A program made the position numbers and the translations under genes. From contig NZ_LT574838.1 of assembly GCF_900086725.1 (NCBI RefSeq), forward strand, positions 248,001-312,000: a DNA stretch of 64,000 bases, read 5' to 3'. Shown here piece by piece: positions 53,573 through 60,668 of the stretch (positions within the stretch are counted from its first letter, which is position 1; every line of letters starts with the position of its first letter). This stretch comes from Bariatricus massiliensis. GTDB lineage: Bacteria > Bacillota > Clostridia > Lachnospirales > Lachnospiraceae. The notes under the pieces are model-generated. The model did no database searches. It worked only from the letters and a program-made list of their open reading frames with translations, and was not told the DNA's origin.

Positions 53573-54412
53573 TTATTGTATTGATAACCAGTATTCATAT
53601 ACTGCGTTATCTGGATTAGCTTGTATATAATGTTCTATATCCGGCGCATTACCATATTTAAAGCCAGAAAACGGGAGCCATTCTGTAATTACACGCCGTT
53701 CCAATTCTTGTAAAGATAAATTTGTTCCACTCCCACTAAAAACCGCCCATTTAGAAGCAGGAATGGTGTATTCTTCAAATTCACATTTCACATCCTGCAA
53801 AGATGAAACAGCAATATAATATTTCCATTCTTCACGATTTCCACAAACACTTACTCCCAGCAGATTATCAAATTCTACTTTATCCATATTCATAAGTTTA
53901 GTTAGAGTTCCGTTTTCAACTGCCTTATTCCAAAACTGTGGAACAGTCAAAAAGTTTTGCTCCATCGACTTTTCCAAAGGCATCGAAATACCTTTAATGT
54001 GAATAGGAGCTTTATCCTCAATTCGATAAGTCAATTCTTCTGTTCCTTTGATAGTCAATTTGAAACTTATTGGTGGATAAGTTTTTAATAACACCCCCTT
54101 TTTTCTTGCCTCAGAGGGTGCAATCCCATGCAGATTTTGAAATGCCCTGCAAAACGCTGTTGGAGAGGAATACCCATACTTTTGGGCAACATTTAAAATT
54201 TTCTCGTTGTTCTGTATATCAGATACCGCCAATGACAATTTCCTCCTGCGAATATACTCAGACAATGGAACATTGTTCATAAAGGAAAACATTCTTTGGA
54301 AATGATAAGTCGAGCAACAAAGTAATTTTGCCAGTTCTTCATATTCAATTTCATCTGTCAAATGCTCCTCAATGTATTTTATAGCAGCATTTAATCGCTC
54401 TACCCACTCCAT
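53573..54412 (-). CDS. AraC-family regulator with GyrI-like effector domain
   Basis: 279 residues. N-terminal AraC DNA-binding domain (~1-105: YEELAKLLCCSTYHFQRMFS, AQKYGYSSPTAFCRAFQNLHG) followed by a GyrI-like ligand domain (~125-279: YRIEDKAPIHIKGISMPL, LGVSVCGNREEWKYYIAV, IPASKWAVFSGSG, ending in EYWLSI). This is the Rob/SoxS-BmrR-like layout that senses drugs or hydrophobic compounds. GGAGGAG precedes the ATG at 54412. It probably controls the adjacent AlkD-like gene. Confidence 0.92.
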   Translation of the reverse strand: MEWVERLNAAIKYIEEHLTDEIEYEELAKLLCCSTYHFQRMFSFMNNVPLSEYIRRRKLSLAVSDIQNNEKILNVAQKYGYSSPTAFCRAFQNLHGIAPSEARKKGVLLKTYPPISFKLTIKGTEELTYRIEDKAPIHIKGISMPLEKSMEQNFLTVPQFWNKAVENGTLTKLMNMDKVEFDNLLGVSVCGNREEWKYYIAVSSLQDVKCEFEEYTIPASKWAVFSGSGTNLSLQELERRVITEWLPFSGFKYGNAPDIEHYIQANPDNAVYEYWLSIQ

Positions 54413-54529
54413 GCCGATCTCCTCCTTTAATAGTATCAAGTTTTCACAAAAAAATCCTCTCACTATATGCACAAAAATGATAGGTACCCCAGTTTAAAAA
54501 TGCCGTGTAAGCGGTCCTTTTCTCAAGGG

Positions 54530-54563
54530 AAAAACAGAGCGGCATAGCCTTTGACTATGCCGC
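54530..54563 (-). terminator. pgsA terminator
   Basis: Minus strand: GCGGCATAG / CTATGCCGC stem with a 7-nt loop, then TCTGTTTTT, 24 nt past the pgsA stop. Confidence 0.75.
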
Positions 54564-54586
54564 CCTGCGGTTACTAAATTACTTCC

Positions 54587-55153
54587 TTAATGGTGTTGCC
54601 CGTTAGGGGCTCCCTTTTTTCTCTCCTGCCGGAATTTATTTATGTATAAGCACAGTGTAATGGCCATAATCAAGATGCCCACCCCTATCAAAAGATTGGC
54701 CGCTGTAGGCGGAAGCCCTCTGAACAAAATCAGCACAATGAGCATGACAAATAAATATGCGGTACATACCTTCCCGTACAGCTCTGCCCCCTCGATGGGG
54801 CGGCCGTTTTTTATATTCGTCAATCCACGGTAGGCCATGAATCCTTCCTTCACCGCCATCAGCGCTATCAAAATCCACATCAGCGGATATCTGACAGCCA
54901 GACACACTGCCAGCGCCGCATGTGTCAGCTTGTCCGCCACCGGATCCAGCATCTTTCCCAAATCCGTGACCATATTGAACTTTCTCGCTATCATTCCGTC
55001 AAATAAATCTGTCACCGAAGATACGATGATCACAATGATTGCAGGAATGAATCTTCCACTCAAATACAGCCAGCAGAATACCGGTATCATCAAGATCCGA
55101 AAATACCCCATCAAATTGGGGATTGTAAAGATTTCCTCTTTTGTATATTTCAT
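54587..55153 (-). CDS. pgsA: CDP-diacylglycerol-glycerol-3-phosphate 3-phosphatidyltransferase
   Basis: 188 residues, about five membrane helices, with the CDP-alcohol phosphatidyltransferase signature spanning TDLFDGMIARKF...LGKMLDPVADK (the three Asp and the DG-AR pair in correct spacing). Makes phosphatidylglycerophosphate, the first step to phosphatidylglycerol. Opens FTIPNLMGYFRILMIP, as PgsA does, rather than cardiolipin synthase. Starts directly after the stop of the site-2 protease gene. Confidence 0.88.
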   Translation of the reverse strand: MKYTKEEIFTIPNLMGYFRILMIPVFCWLYLSGRFIPAIIVIIVSSVTDLFDGMIARKFNMVTDLGKMLDPVADKLTHAALAVCLAVRYPLMWILIALMAVKEGFMAYRGLTNIKNGRPIEGAELYGKVCTAYLFVMLIVLILFRGLPPTAANLLIGVGILIMAITLCLYINKFRQERKKGAPNGQHH

Positions 55154-55861
55154 CTAAATCACCGTCCCGCCTCCACCGGTATTGACCATAACGCCGATGC
55201 GCAAAATATTCCTTACCAAATTCCACATGCCGCCGAGTATCGTATTGTCCAGCATAGCCATCGGGTAGCTCAAAACTCCGAGCCAAAGCAGCCCTGCCAA
55301 AATCACAAAACTGTACCTGCGTATTTTGAAATAAAACCGCTCTACGGCCGGAAACAGTTCCGCCAATATGTTAGAACCGTCGAGGGGCGGTACTGGAATC
55401 AGGTTGAACACGCCAAGCCCTACATTCAACACAGCGGTATAATAACAAAGCATCTTCAAATAGCCGCTGATCAGTCCTCCATTACCATACTTGTAAAACA
55501 GCCCATAAAACAATAGAAACAGAAACGCCAGCAAAAAGTTCATCACCGGCCCTGCTGCCGCCACGAGAATCATATCTCTTCTTTTATTCTTATAGTTCCT
55601 TGTATTCACCCGTATCGGCTTCGCCCAGCCCACATGGAAAAAGAGCAGACAGACCGTCCCCCATACATCCAGATGCTTAAAAGGATTCAATGTCAGCCTT
55701 CCATCCAGCTTCGGCGTCATATCCCCCAGCCTGTAAGAAACGTACCCATGCGCGAACTCGTGCAGCGAGATAGCTATCAATATGGCCGGCGCCGTATAGA
55801 CAAGCGTCTGAAAAAACTGATAAAAATAACTGGATAACCCATAACCCCCAGAAGAAATCAT
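55154..55861 (-). CDS. Site-2 protease family membrane metalloprotease (M50)
   Basis: 235 residues, five or six membrane helices. Zinc site HEFAH in ISLHEFAHGYVSYRLGD and the third ligand in NLIPVPPLDGSNIL, both hallmarks of M50B. Short YwhC/SpoIVFB-like form without a PDZ domain. GGAG lies 8 nt before the ATG at 55861; an earlier ATG six codons up is less likely. Pairs with pgsA in one message. Substrate unknown. Confidence 0.9.
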   Translation of the reverse strand: MISSGGYGLSSYFYQFFQTLVYTAPAILIAISLHEFAHGYVSYRLGDMTPKLDGRLTLNPFKHLDVWGTVCLLFFHVGWAKPIRVNTRNYKNKRRDMILVAAAGPVMNFLLAFLFLLFYGLFYKYGNGGLISGYLKMLCYYTAVLNVGLGVFNLIPVPPLDGSNILAELFPAVERFYFKIRRYSFVILAGLLWLGVLSYPMAMLDNTILGGMWNLVRNILRIGVMVNTGGGGTVI

Positions 55862-56005
55862 AATGTCCACTCCGTTCATTTTTATTTGGCAAGATATCCC
55901 TTACCAAGTTATCACACATTATATATGGATATCCCGGCATATTCAATAGATATTTCTTTATAATTTTGTAAAAACTTTATTAAAAGTTTCCTATGTCATA
56001 AATAA

Positions 56006-56029
56006 CAGGGTATCCTTGCGGATACCCTG
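56006..56029 (-). terminator. rpiB terminator
   Basis: CAGGGTATCC / GGATACCCTG with a 4-nt loop, followed on the minus strand by TTATTTAT. Confidence 0.75.
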
Positions 56030-56043
56030 ATAATGTACTGCTT

Positions 56044-56478
56044 CTATTCGTTCTCGAACTCTGTGATTCTTCCTACCTTCGGGGCTGAACGGGAATTCGG
56101 GTCATATTTTACGCTTAAATATTCTTTGACCAGACATTTTGCCAGCTCAATTCCAGTAACCTGTGCGCCCATGGTGATAATATTGGCATTGTTGCTGAGC
56201 TGTGCTCTCTGTGCCTGATATACATTATTTACAAGTGCCGCATAAGCACCTTTCACTTTGTTCGCCGCAATGCTTACACCAATACCGGTTCCACAGATGA
56301 GGATACCTCTCTCACACTCTCCTGCCGCAACGCTTTTCGCAAGATTGATAGCTGTGTTCGCATAAATCGGATCATCACTTCCGAAATCTACACACTCATG
56401 TCCAAGCTCTTCGATAAATGGAATTAAGATTGTTTTGTACTCTGTCGCATTTGGGTCGCAACCAATAGCAATTTTCAT
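56044..56478 (-). CDS. rpiB: Ribose-5-phosphate isomerase B
   Basis: 144 residues of the RpiB/LacA/LacB family: MKIAIGCDPNATEYK (CDP where CDH is usual), YANTAINLAKSVAAGECERG, ILICGTGIGVSIAANKVKG (catalytic Cys and anion-hole loop), NNANIITMGAQ. Interconverts ribose-5-P and ribulose-5-P; LacA/B or allose-P isomerase activity is possible in this family. GGAGGG precedes the ATG. Own promoter and terminator. Confidence 0.93.
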   Translation of the reverse strand: MKIAIGCDPNATEYKTILIPFIEELGHECVDFGSDDPIYANTAINLAKSVAAGECERGILICGTGIGVSIAANKVKGAYAALVNNVYQAQRAQLSNNANIITMGAQVTGIELAKCLVKEYLSVKYDPNSRSAPKVGRITEFENE

Positions 56479-56524
56479 TTCTTTAGCCCTCCGTTCTAAT
56501 CACTGTGTTATTAATACCATGTAT

Positions 56525-56553
56525 ATTATACATGATACCCTGCAGAAGTTCAA
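56525..56553 (-). promoter_or_regulatory. rpiB promoter
   Basis: Minus strand: TTGAAC (56548-56553), 17-nt spacer, TATAAT (56525-56530). Confidence 0.75.
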
Positions 56554-56569
56554 TTACGTTTTGTCCCCA

Positions 56570-56597
56570 TTGACATTTTAATCTATTATGTTATAAT
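56570..56597 (+). promoter_or_regulatory. Consensus promoter of the TSUP gene
   Basis: TTGACA (56570-56575), 16-nt spacer, TATAAT (56592-56597). Perfect hexamers, back to back with the rpiB promoter. Confidence 0.8.
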
Positions 56598-56653
56598 AAA
56601 AACCGTTCTATTTATAACATATTTCCACAAAAAATACATGCAGGAGGTGCACT

Positions 56654-57424
56654 GTGCTTTATAAATTTATGATATGTTTTGTCGCCGGAATCGGCGCAGG
56701 ACTGGGAACAGGATTCGCGGGTATGAGCGCGGCGGCGGTCATCAGTCCTATGTTGATTACTTTTCTAGGAATGGAACCTTATATGGCGGTTGGTATCGCG
56801 CTGGCCAGCGATGTCCTTGCCAGCGCCATATCTGCCTACACCTATGGGAAAAACAAAAATCTCGATATTCGGAACGGTATCGTGATGATGATTTCCGTCC
56901 TTTGTTTTACGCTTGTAGGAAGCTACATATCCAGTTTCGTGCCAAGTACCGCTATGGGCGGGTTCTCAACTTTCATGACACTGCTGCTCGGCATCAAATT
57001 TATTGTACGTCCCGTCATGACTACGAAGGCAAAAATGGAAGCCGTTGAGACGAAAAAGCGCGTCATTCAATCCATACTTTGCGGCTCTGTGGTCGGGTTC
57101 ATCTGTGGTTTTATCGGGGCCGGCGGCGGTATGATGATGCTCCTGCTGCTCACGAGTATCTTAGGATACGAATTAAAGACGGCCGTGGGAACCAGCGTAT
57201 TCATCATGACCTTTACTGCATTTACCGGGGCCGCCAGCCATTTTGCCATAGGTGGCGCACCTGACTGGACAAGCTTTTTATTCTGCATACTCAGCACACT
57301 GCTCTGGGCCAGAATCGCTGCTAAATTTGCCAATAAAGCTTCCGCAAAAGTTCTCAACCGGGCTACCGGCATTGTCCTGACCGTATTGGGCGCGGCCATA
57401 ATCGCCGTTAATTATCTGCCTTAA
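56654..57424 (+). CDS. TSUP (TauE/SafE) family membrane exporter
   Basis: 256 residues, about eight helices, with the duplicated TSUP motif: GIGAGLGTGFAGMSAAAVISPML in the first half and GFICGFIGAGGGMMMLLLLTS in the second. The family moves sulfite, sulfoacetate or other organic anions. GTG start with AGGAGG 7 nt upstream. Its last 17 bp overlap the 3' end of the converging EamA gene. Confidence 0.9.
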   Translation: MLYKFMICFVAGIGAGLGTGFAGMSAAAVISPMLITFLGMEPYMAVGIALASDVLASAISAYTYGKNKNLDIRNGIVMMISVLCFTLVGSYISSFVPSTAMGGFSTFMTLLLGIKFIVRPVMTTKAKMEAVETKKRVIQSILCGSVVGFICGFIGAGGGMMMLLLLTSILGYELKTAVGTSVFIMTFTAFTGAASHFAIGGAPDWTSFLFCILSTLLWARIAAKFANKASAKVLNRATGIVLTVLGAAIIAVNYLP

Positions 57425-58316
57425 AGTCTTTCGTATTCTTCGGCCTGTACTCCGAAAGAAAGAGGCCTGCCATGGTAAGTATTGTCCCAGCCGCTGCCAT
57501 CGCCGTTATTTTCTCATGCAGAATCAGCGCCGATGTAACGATTGTTATGACCGGCACCAAATAAATGTACACGCTTGTCTTCACCGCCCCCAGCACCTTG
57601 ACCGCAAAGTTCCATGTCACAAAGCAGAGCGCAGACGCCCCTATACCTAGGAAAATGATATTTCCTGTGTACAGCGGATTTGCAAAGCGTCCTAAGTCAA
57701 GGTGAAACTCAAAGAATAGTAAAGCCGGAAGCATAAATAAAATGCCATAGGCAAATGTCCTGCGGGTCGTCTGTATTGTGTGGTATCCATAACTGCTTAT
57801 TTTTCTTGTAAGTACAGAATAGCATGCCCAGACGAAAGCGGCCACAAGCGCCAAGATATCGCCCAGTGGGTTCAGCTCAAGCCGTGAACCATTGAAGCTG
57901 ATCAGGCATATGCCAATCATGGCAGCAGCGAAACCGGCAAAAAAATTGGCCTTCAGCTTTTCCTCTTCCTTCATGAATAATCTGGTCAAGATCGCTGTAA
58001 AAAAAGGAGCCACCGATATAATGACACCCACATTGGATGCCAGCGTACAAGTCAAGGCTATATTTTCCAGAAGATAATACATACATATCCCACACAGGCC
58101 GGCCAGCATAAATATGCCTTCCTGTCTTTTGTCCTTTAACTTAAGCCGATGAGGATATACTAAAATCAACACTACAAATCCCATAATAAATCTGAAAAAC
58201 AGAATCTCCACCGGCTGAAAAGAAACCAGCAGTACTTTTGTAGATATGAATGTAGTCCCCCACACTAGAATTGTCAGCAAGGCCGCCATATGGCCTTTCA
58301 TATTATTTTGTCCCAT
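57408..58316 (-). CDS. EamA/DMT-superfamily transporter
   Basis: 302 residues, ten helices in two EamA repeats: TILVWGTTFISTKVLL and FRFIMGFVVLILVYPHRLK in the first, ILALVAAFVWACYSVLTRK and YLVPVITIVTSALILHEKIT in the second. Exporters of amino acids or metabolites in this superfamily; substrate unknown. The ATG at 58316 has GGAGGG about 10 nt upstream. No terminator separates its end from the converging TSUP gene. Confidence 0.92.
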   Translation of the reverse strand: MGQNNMKGHMAALLTILVWGTTFISTKVLLVSFQPVEILFFRFIMGFVVLILVYPHRLKLKDKRQEGIFMLAGLCGICMYYLLENIALTCTLASNVGVIISVAPFFTAILTRLFMKEEEKLKANFFAGFAAAMIGICLISFNGSRLELNPLGDILALVAAFVWACYSVLTRKISSYGYHTIQTTRRTFAYGILFMLPALLFFEFHLDLGRFANPLYTGNIIFLGIGASALCFVTWNFAVKVLGAVKTSVYIYLVPVITIVTSALILHEKITAMAAAGTILTMAGLFLSEYRPKNTKDFKADN

Positions 58317-58422
58317 CCGTCTTATCCCTCCTGTCAATACCCTTATCATACTATATTAGAATTTAAAAGGCTTGTAAAATATCGTCTTATCATGGCTCTA
58401 CTTAAAATAAATGTCCGGACAG

Positions 58423-58458
58423 CAAAAGAGAGAGAATCCTCAGCAGGATTCCCTCTCT
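58423..58458 (-). terminator. csp terminator
   Basis: Minus strand: AGAGAGGGAATCC / GGATTCTCTCTC with a 6-nt loop, then TTTTGCT, 28 nt past the cold-shock gene's stop. Confidence 0.8.
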
Positions 58459-58486
58459 GTCTCGTTTGTCTAATTTATCAGTATGA

Positions 58487-58687
58487 TTACTGAACCATTA
58501 CATTAACAGCCTGAGGACCACGGTTTCCTTCAGTTGTGTCAAATGTAACTTTCTGTCCATCTTCTAAGCTCTTGTATCCTTCTGCAGCGATTCCTGAAAA
58601 ATGTACGAATACGTCTTCTCCTGTGCTGTCATCAGTGATAAATCCAAATCCTTTTGTGCTGTTAAACCATTTTACTGTACCTGTCAT
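58487..58687 (-). CDS. csp: Cold-shock protein (CspA family)
   Basis: 66 residues, the family's standard length. RNA-binding motifs RNP1 (KGFGFITDD) and RNP2 (DVFVHFSGI) on a five-stranded barrel; opens MTGTVKWFNSTKGFGF. Acts as an RNA chaperone. AGGAGGT 7 nt before the ATG. A long perfect hairpin lies about 50 nt upstream and could shape its leader. Confidence 0.97.
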   Translation of the reverse strand: MTGTVKWFNSTKGFGFITDDSTGEDVFVHFSGIAAEGYKSLEDGQKVTFDTTEGNRGPQAVNVMVQ

Positions 58688-58728
58688 TGTTGGTACCTCC
58701 TAAATATAATATTTTGTATCTTAACTCG

Positions 58729-58788
58729 AAAAAAAAATCACATATTTTTGTAAGGCATGAAAACTTCGTGACTTACAAAAATATGTGA
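58729..58788 (-). terminator. Long perfect hairpin with T-tract upstream of csp
   Basis: 17-bp perfect arms TCACATATTTTTGTAAG (58738-58754) and CTTACAAAAATATGTGA (58772-58788), 17-nt loop; the minus-strand reading ends in nine Ts. It lies 109 nt after the YaiI-type gene, whose terminator it probably is, and about 40 nt before csp. Confidence 0.75.
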
Positions 58789-58896
58789 AATCAAAATCCT
58801 ACCTAAAATACTTCTTGATTATAGCATGGATTTATATGGTCGTCAAGAGATTTTATTAAAGATTTTGTTGAAAATTTTCAGAATCATTTCTTTATA

Positions 58897-59352
58897 TTAT
58901 CCTTCTCCCTGCTTCGCCAGTTGCACCATCTTCAAAAAAGCCTCCTCAAACCTCCGATTATCCTCTTCCGTACGTCTTTTCGGTCCTTTTATGTGGTTTT
59001 TCGCTGAAGCCCTTCTGGCCGATTTCGCGATATGCCTCTCCATCAGCATCTGTTCTATATTATCATCGGTATACCATTTACCTGACTGGTGGATTGCGTA
59101 AGCGCTCTTGCCAAGCGCCATCGCAGCCACACCGTAATCCTGTGTCACGACAATATCCCCAGCCCTGCACAGATTAATCAGCGCAAAATCTACAGCGTCC
59201 GCCCCAGCTCCTATCACTTTCACCTCACTGTAGGCCGACGAAAGTACATGATTCGTATCACACAACAGCATTACCGGGACATCCTCCCGCGCGGCAACCT
59301 TCTCGACGATCTTGACAACCGGACATGCGTCCGCATCTACATAAATTTTCAT
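58897..59352 (-). CDS. YaiI/YqxD family protein (DUF188, PIN-like)
   Basis: 151 residues: MKIYVDADACPVVKIVEKVA, GADAVDFALINLCRAGDIVVTQDYGVA and the Lys/Arg-rich GPKRRTEEDNRRFEE tail are characteristic of the UPF0178/DUF188 family. The DADACP and TQDYGVA acidic residues resemble a PIN-like nuclease site, but activity is unproven. AGGGGAAG precedes the ATG at 59352. 28 nt after the methyltransferase gene. Confidence 0.92.
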   Translation of the reverse strand: MKIYVDADACPVVKIVEKVAAREDVPVMLLCDTNHVLSSAYSEVKVIGAGADAVDFALINLCRAGDIVVTQDYGVAAMALGKSAYAIHQSGKWYTDDNIEQMLMERHIAKSARRASAKNHIKGPKRRTEEDNRRFEEAFLKMVQLAKQGEG

Positions 59353-59380
59353 AATTTCTTCCCCTAATACTAAGCTATTT

Positions 59381-60073
59381 TTATACACGACGAAACTCTA
59401 AAAATAAGAAAAGCGGAATTTCCTTATTTTTTTCTACCCCGTCATACGATTCCGGCTCTAATAGCTCTGTCAACGCAAATCCACTTTGCAGGGCTGCATT
59501 GATATATCTGCTGACAGGTCTATGAAAATGACTGGTGACTCCCCAAAATTCATTATCAAAGCTGTATTCAGATAAATATTTTTGTATGATTTTGGCTTTA
59601 CAGTAACCCGACTCATCTCTCAGCCAGTCTCCATCATAAAAAGCCGGATGGACAATTGACATATAAAAGATACCATTCGTTTTTATGATTCTAGATATCT
59701 CTGTTAAGATTTCCTCGAGTCTCTCGATATCCATCAAAACTTGATTACAGAATACAATATCAAATTGTCCCTCCTTATATGGCAGCGATTTTTCGATATC
59801 CACCAATTCAAATTTACAGTGAGGATATTTTTCCTGCGCAATATGGAGCATTTTTGCTGAACCGTCACATCCTATGACATCAGCTCCTTCTTTCCAAAAA
59901 AAATCCGTATAATTACCATAGCCGCATCCTAAGTCTAACACTGTTTTCTTACCTATATTTTTAAAACGCTTGAACACTATCTCTTTATTTATCTTTGTTA
60001 AACTAGATACTTCCTGTGAATGGGCATAAACTAATGCCGCATCATCCCATTGCCCTATTACAGTATTAGACAT
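59381..60073 (-). CDS. Class I SAM-dependent methyltransferase
   Basis: 230 residues. SAM-binding motif I VLDLGCGYGNYTDFF, then VIGCDGSAKML, FELVDIEKSLPY, and FDIVFCNQVLMDIERLEEIL, as in the UbiE/Coq5 (Methyltransf_11) group. Substrate unknown. GGAGG precedes the ATG by about 9 nt. AT-rich like the divergent neighbour. Precedes the YaiI-type gene on the same strand. Confidence 0.92.
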   Translation of the reverse strand: MSNTVIGQWDDAALVYAHSQEVSSLTKINKEIVFKRFKNIGKKTVLDLGCGYGNYTDFFWKEGADVIGCDGSAKMLHIAQEKYPHCKFELVDIEKSLPYKEGQFDIVFCNQVLMDIERLEEILTEISRIIKTNGIFYMSIVHPAFYDGDWLRDESGYCKAKIIQKYLSEYSFDNEFWGVTSHFHRPVSRYINAALQSGFALTELLEPESYDGVEKNKEIPLFLFLEFRRV

Positions 60074-60236
60074 AATATTTTCCTCCTCACAATGCCAGCC
60101 TTCCTAATTTTTTCCATAATGTTACATTTCAAAATGCTATTATTTTATTATATCATGTATAAGAGCCATTGAACAAGCACTATATATGTGATGGAAAATT
60201 ATAAAAAAAATACGAACAACCTCGTTTTTGCCATGC

Positions 60237-60245
60237 TACGACAAA
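60237..60245 (-). promoter_or_regulatory. 0A-box-like site upstream of the Spo0A-C gene
   Basis: Minus strand TTTGTCGTA differs by one base from the Spo0A target TTTGTCGAA. It lies 49 nt before the start codon. A nine-base match can occur by chance; the location gives it weight. Confidence 0.4.
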
Positions 60246-60293
60246 TTCCACCTTATCATAGTGAGTACATTGAAAATCTGGGAGGAATAGCTA

Positions 60294-60620
60294 ATGGAAA
60301 GAGTCACAAAAGAAATACTTTATGCAGTGGGAATTACGCCTCGTTATAAAGGGCACTGGTATATAGAATATTCGATGCATATTCTTAAACATGATGAAGA
60401 ACTACTCTATAAAATCGCAGCATCTCTATATTCCAAAGTGGCTGCTCATTACGATGTTTCCATATACAGTGTTGAATATGATATTCGGACAGCTATCATC
60501 GTGGCATGGAAAACAAATCGTAATTTACTTGAAGAAATCTGCAAAGTCAAACTTTACAAACCACCTACAAACAAAGAATTTCTAGAAAACTTACTGTCTT
60601 ATCTAAGAAAGTATATATAA
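60294..60620 (+). CDS. Stand-alone Spo0A C-terminal-type DNA-binding protein
   Basis: 108 residues matching the Spo0A effector domain along its whole length: ILYAVGITPRYKGHWYIEYS corresponds to ILHEIGVPAHIKGYQYLREA, then YSKVAAHYDVSIYSVEYDIR (recognition helix) and IVAWKTNRN, ending KPPTNKEFLENL like KPTNSEFIALI. No receiver domain, so it cannot be switched by phosphorelay. It could compete with or modify Spo0A at 0A boxes. GGGAGG lies 8 nt before the ATG. Followed by a strong terminator. AT-rich. Confidence 0.85.
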   Translation: MERVTKEILYAVGITPRYKGHWYIEYSMHILKHDEELLYKIAASLYSKVAAHYDVSIYSVEYDIRTAIIVAWKTNRNLLEEICKVKLYKPPTNKEFLENLLSYLRKYI

Positions 60621-60627
60621 TAGCTGA

Positions 60628-60657
60628 GAGCAGGAGAAGTATGCTCCTGCTCTTTTT
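60628..60657. terminator. Terminator after the Spo0A-C gene
   Basis: GAGCAGGAG / CTCCTGCTC with a 7-nt loop and TTTTT on the plus strand. May also serve the converging UvrA-like gene. Confidence 0.85.
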
Positions 60658-60668
60658 CATATCTGTAT

